Assembly: GCF_902148855.1 (NCBI RefSeq)
Contig: NC_043978.1
Coordinates: 37,412,294-37,476,293 of the forward strand
Length of the DNA stretch: 64,000 nt
Origin: Sphaeramia orbicularis
Lineage: Eukaryota; Chordata; Actinopteri; Kurtiformes; Apogonidae
Reading direction: 5' to 3'
Under the pieces are notes generated by a model. That model saw nothing but the letters and a program-made list of their open reading frames with translations. It had not been told where the DNA came from and searched no databases. Each line of letters begins with the position of its first letter. The stretch's first letter is position 1. Of this stretch, positions 62,020 to 64,000 are shown piece by piece. The position numbers and the translations under genes were made by a program.

Positions 62020-64000
<1,981 letters not shown>

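Overview
This window looks like a piece of a ray-finned (teleost, percomorph-like) fish chromosome. The genes have many small exons with GT-AG introns. There are long CA/GT, GATA, TTTC and poly-A tracts, fish-type Tc1, hAT and MITE repeats, and proteins that match vertebrate families almost residue for residue. No prokaryotic features (operons, ribosome binding sites, CRISPR) were seen. All family calls are from memory of the proteins; no search was run.

Layout. 1-3720: the last coding exon and long 3' UTR of a plus-strand gene, probably ralgapa2, which is convergent with INSM1 in mammals. 5510-8400: the intronless zinc-finger repressor gene insm1 (minus) and its promoter. 8400-29100: a gene-poor stretch with homeodomain/POU/SOX-site-rich blocks that look like enhancers, a solo LTR, a TIR-bounded tandem element, a complete-looking hAT MITE, a Tc1 remnant, and the broken remains of a KAZALD-type gene (25369-26445, minus) that I consider the most surprising content. 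29560-33230: gale, 10 coding exons (plus). 33530-37000: zbtb8a (plus). 38270-39080: a Tc1 transposase relic split by a MITE. 39140-42970: hmgcl, 9 exons (plus). 43280-46100 and 52600-54200: two intronless-coding beta connexins, gjb3 and a gjb4-like gene (minus). 56030-60330: ppie, 10 exons (minus). 61510-64000: the 3' part of pabpc4 (minus), running off the right edge.

The genes do not form an operon-like unit; they are neighbours. insm1 and its convergent partner correspond to human 20p11, whereas gale, hmgcl, zbtb8a, gjb3/gjb4, ppie and pabpc4 all have human counterparts on 1p34-p36. The gene-poor stretch therefore holds a synteny junction. Functionally the window holds a neuroendocrine transcription repressor, galactose metabolism (GALE), ketogenesis/leucine breakdown (HMGCL), gap junctions, a spliceosomal cyclophilin and a poly(A)-binding protein.
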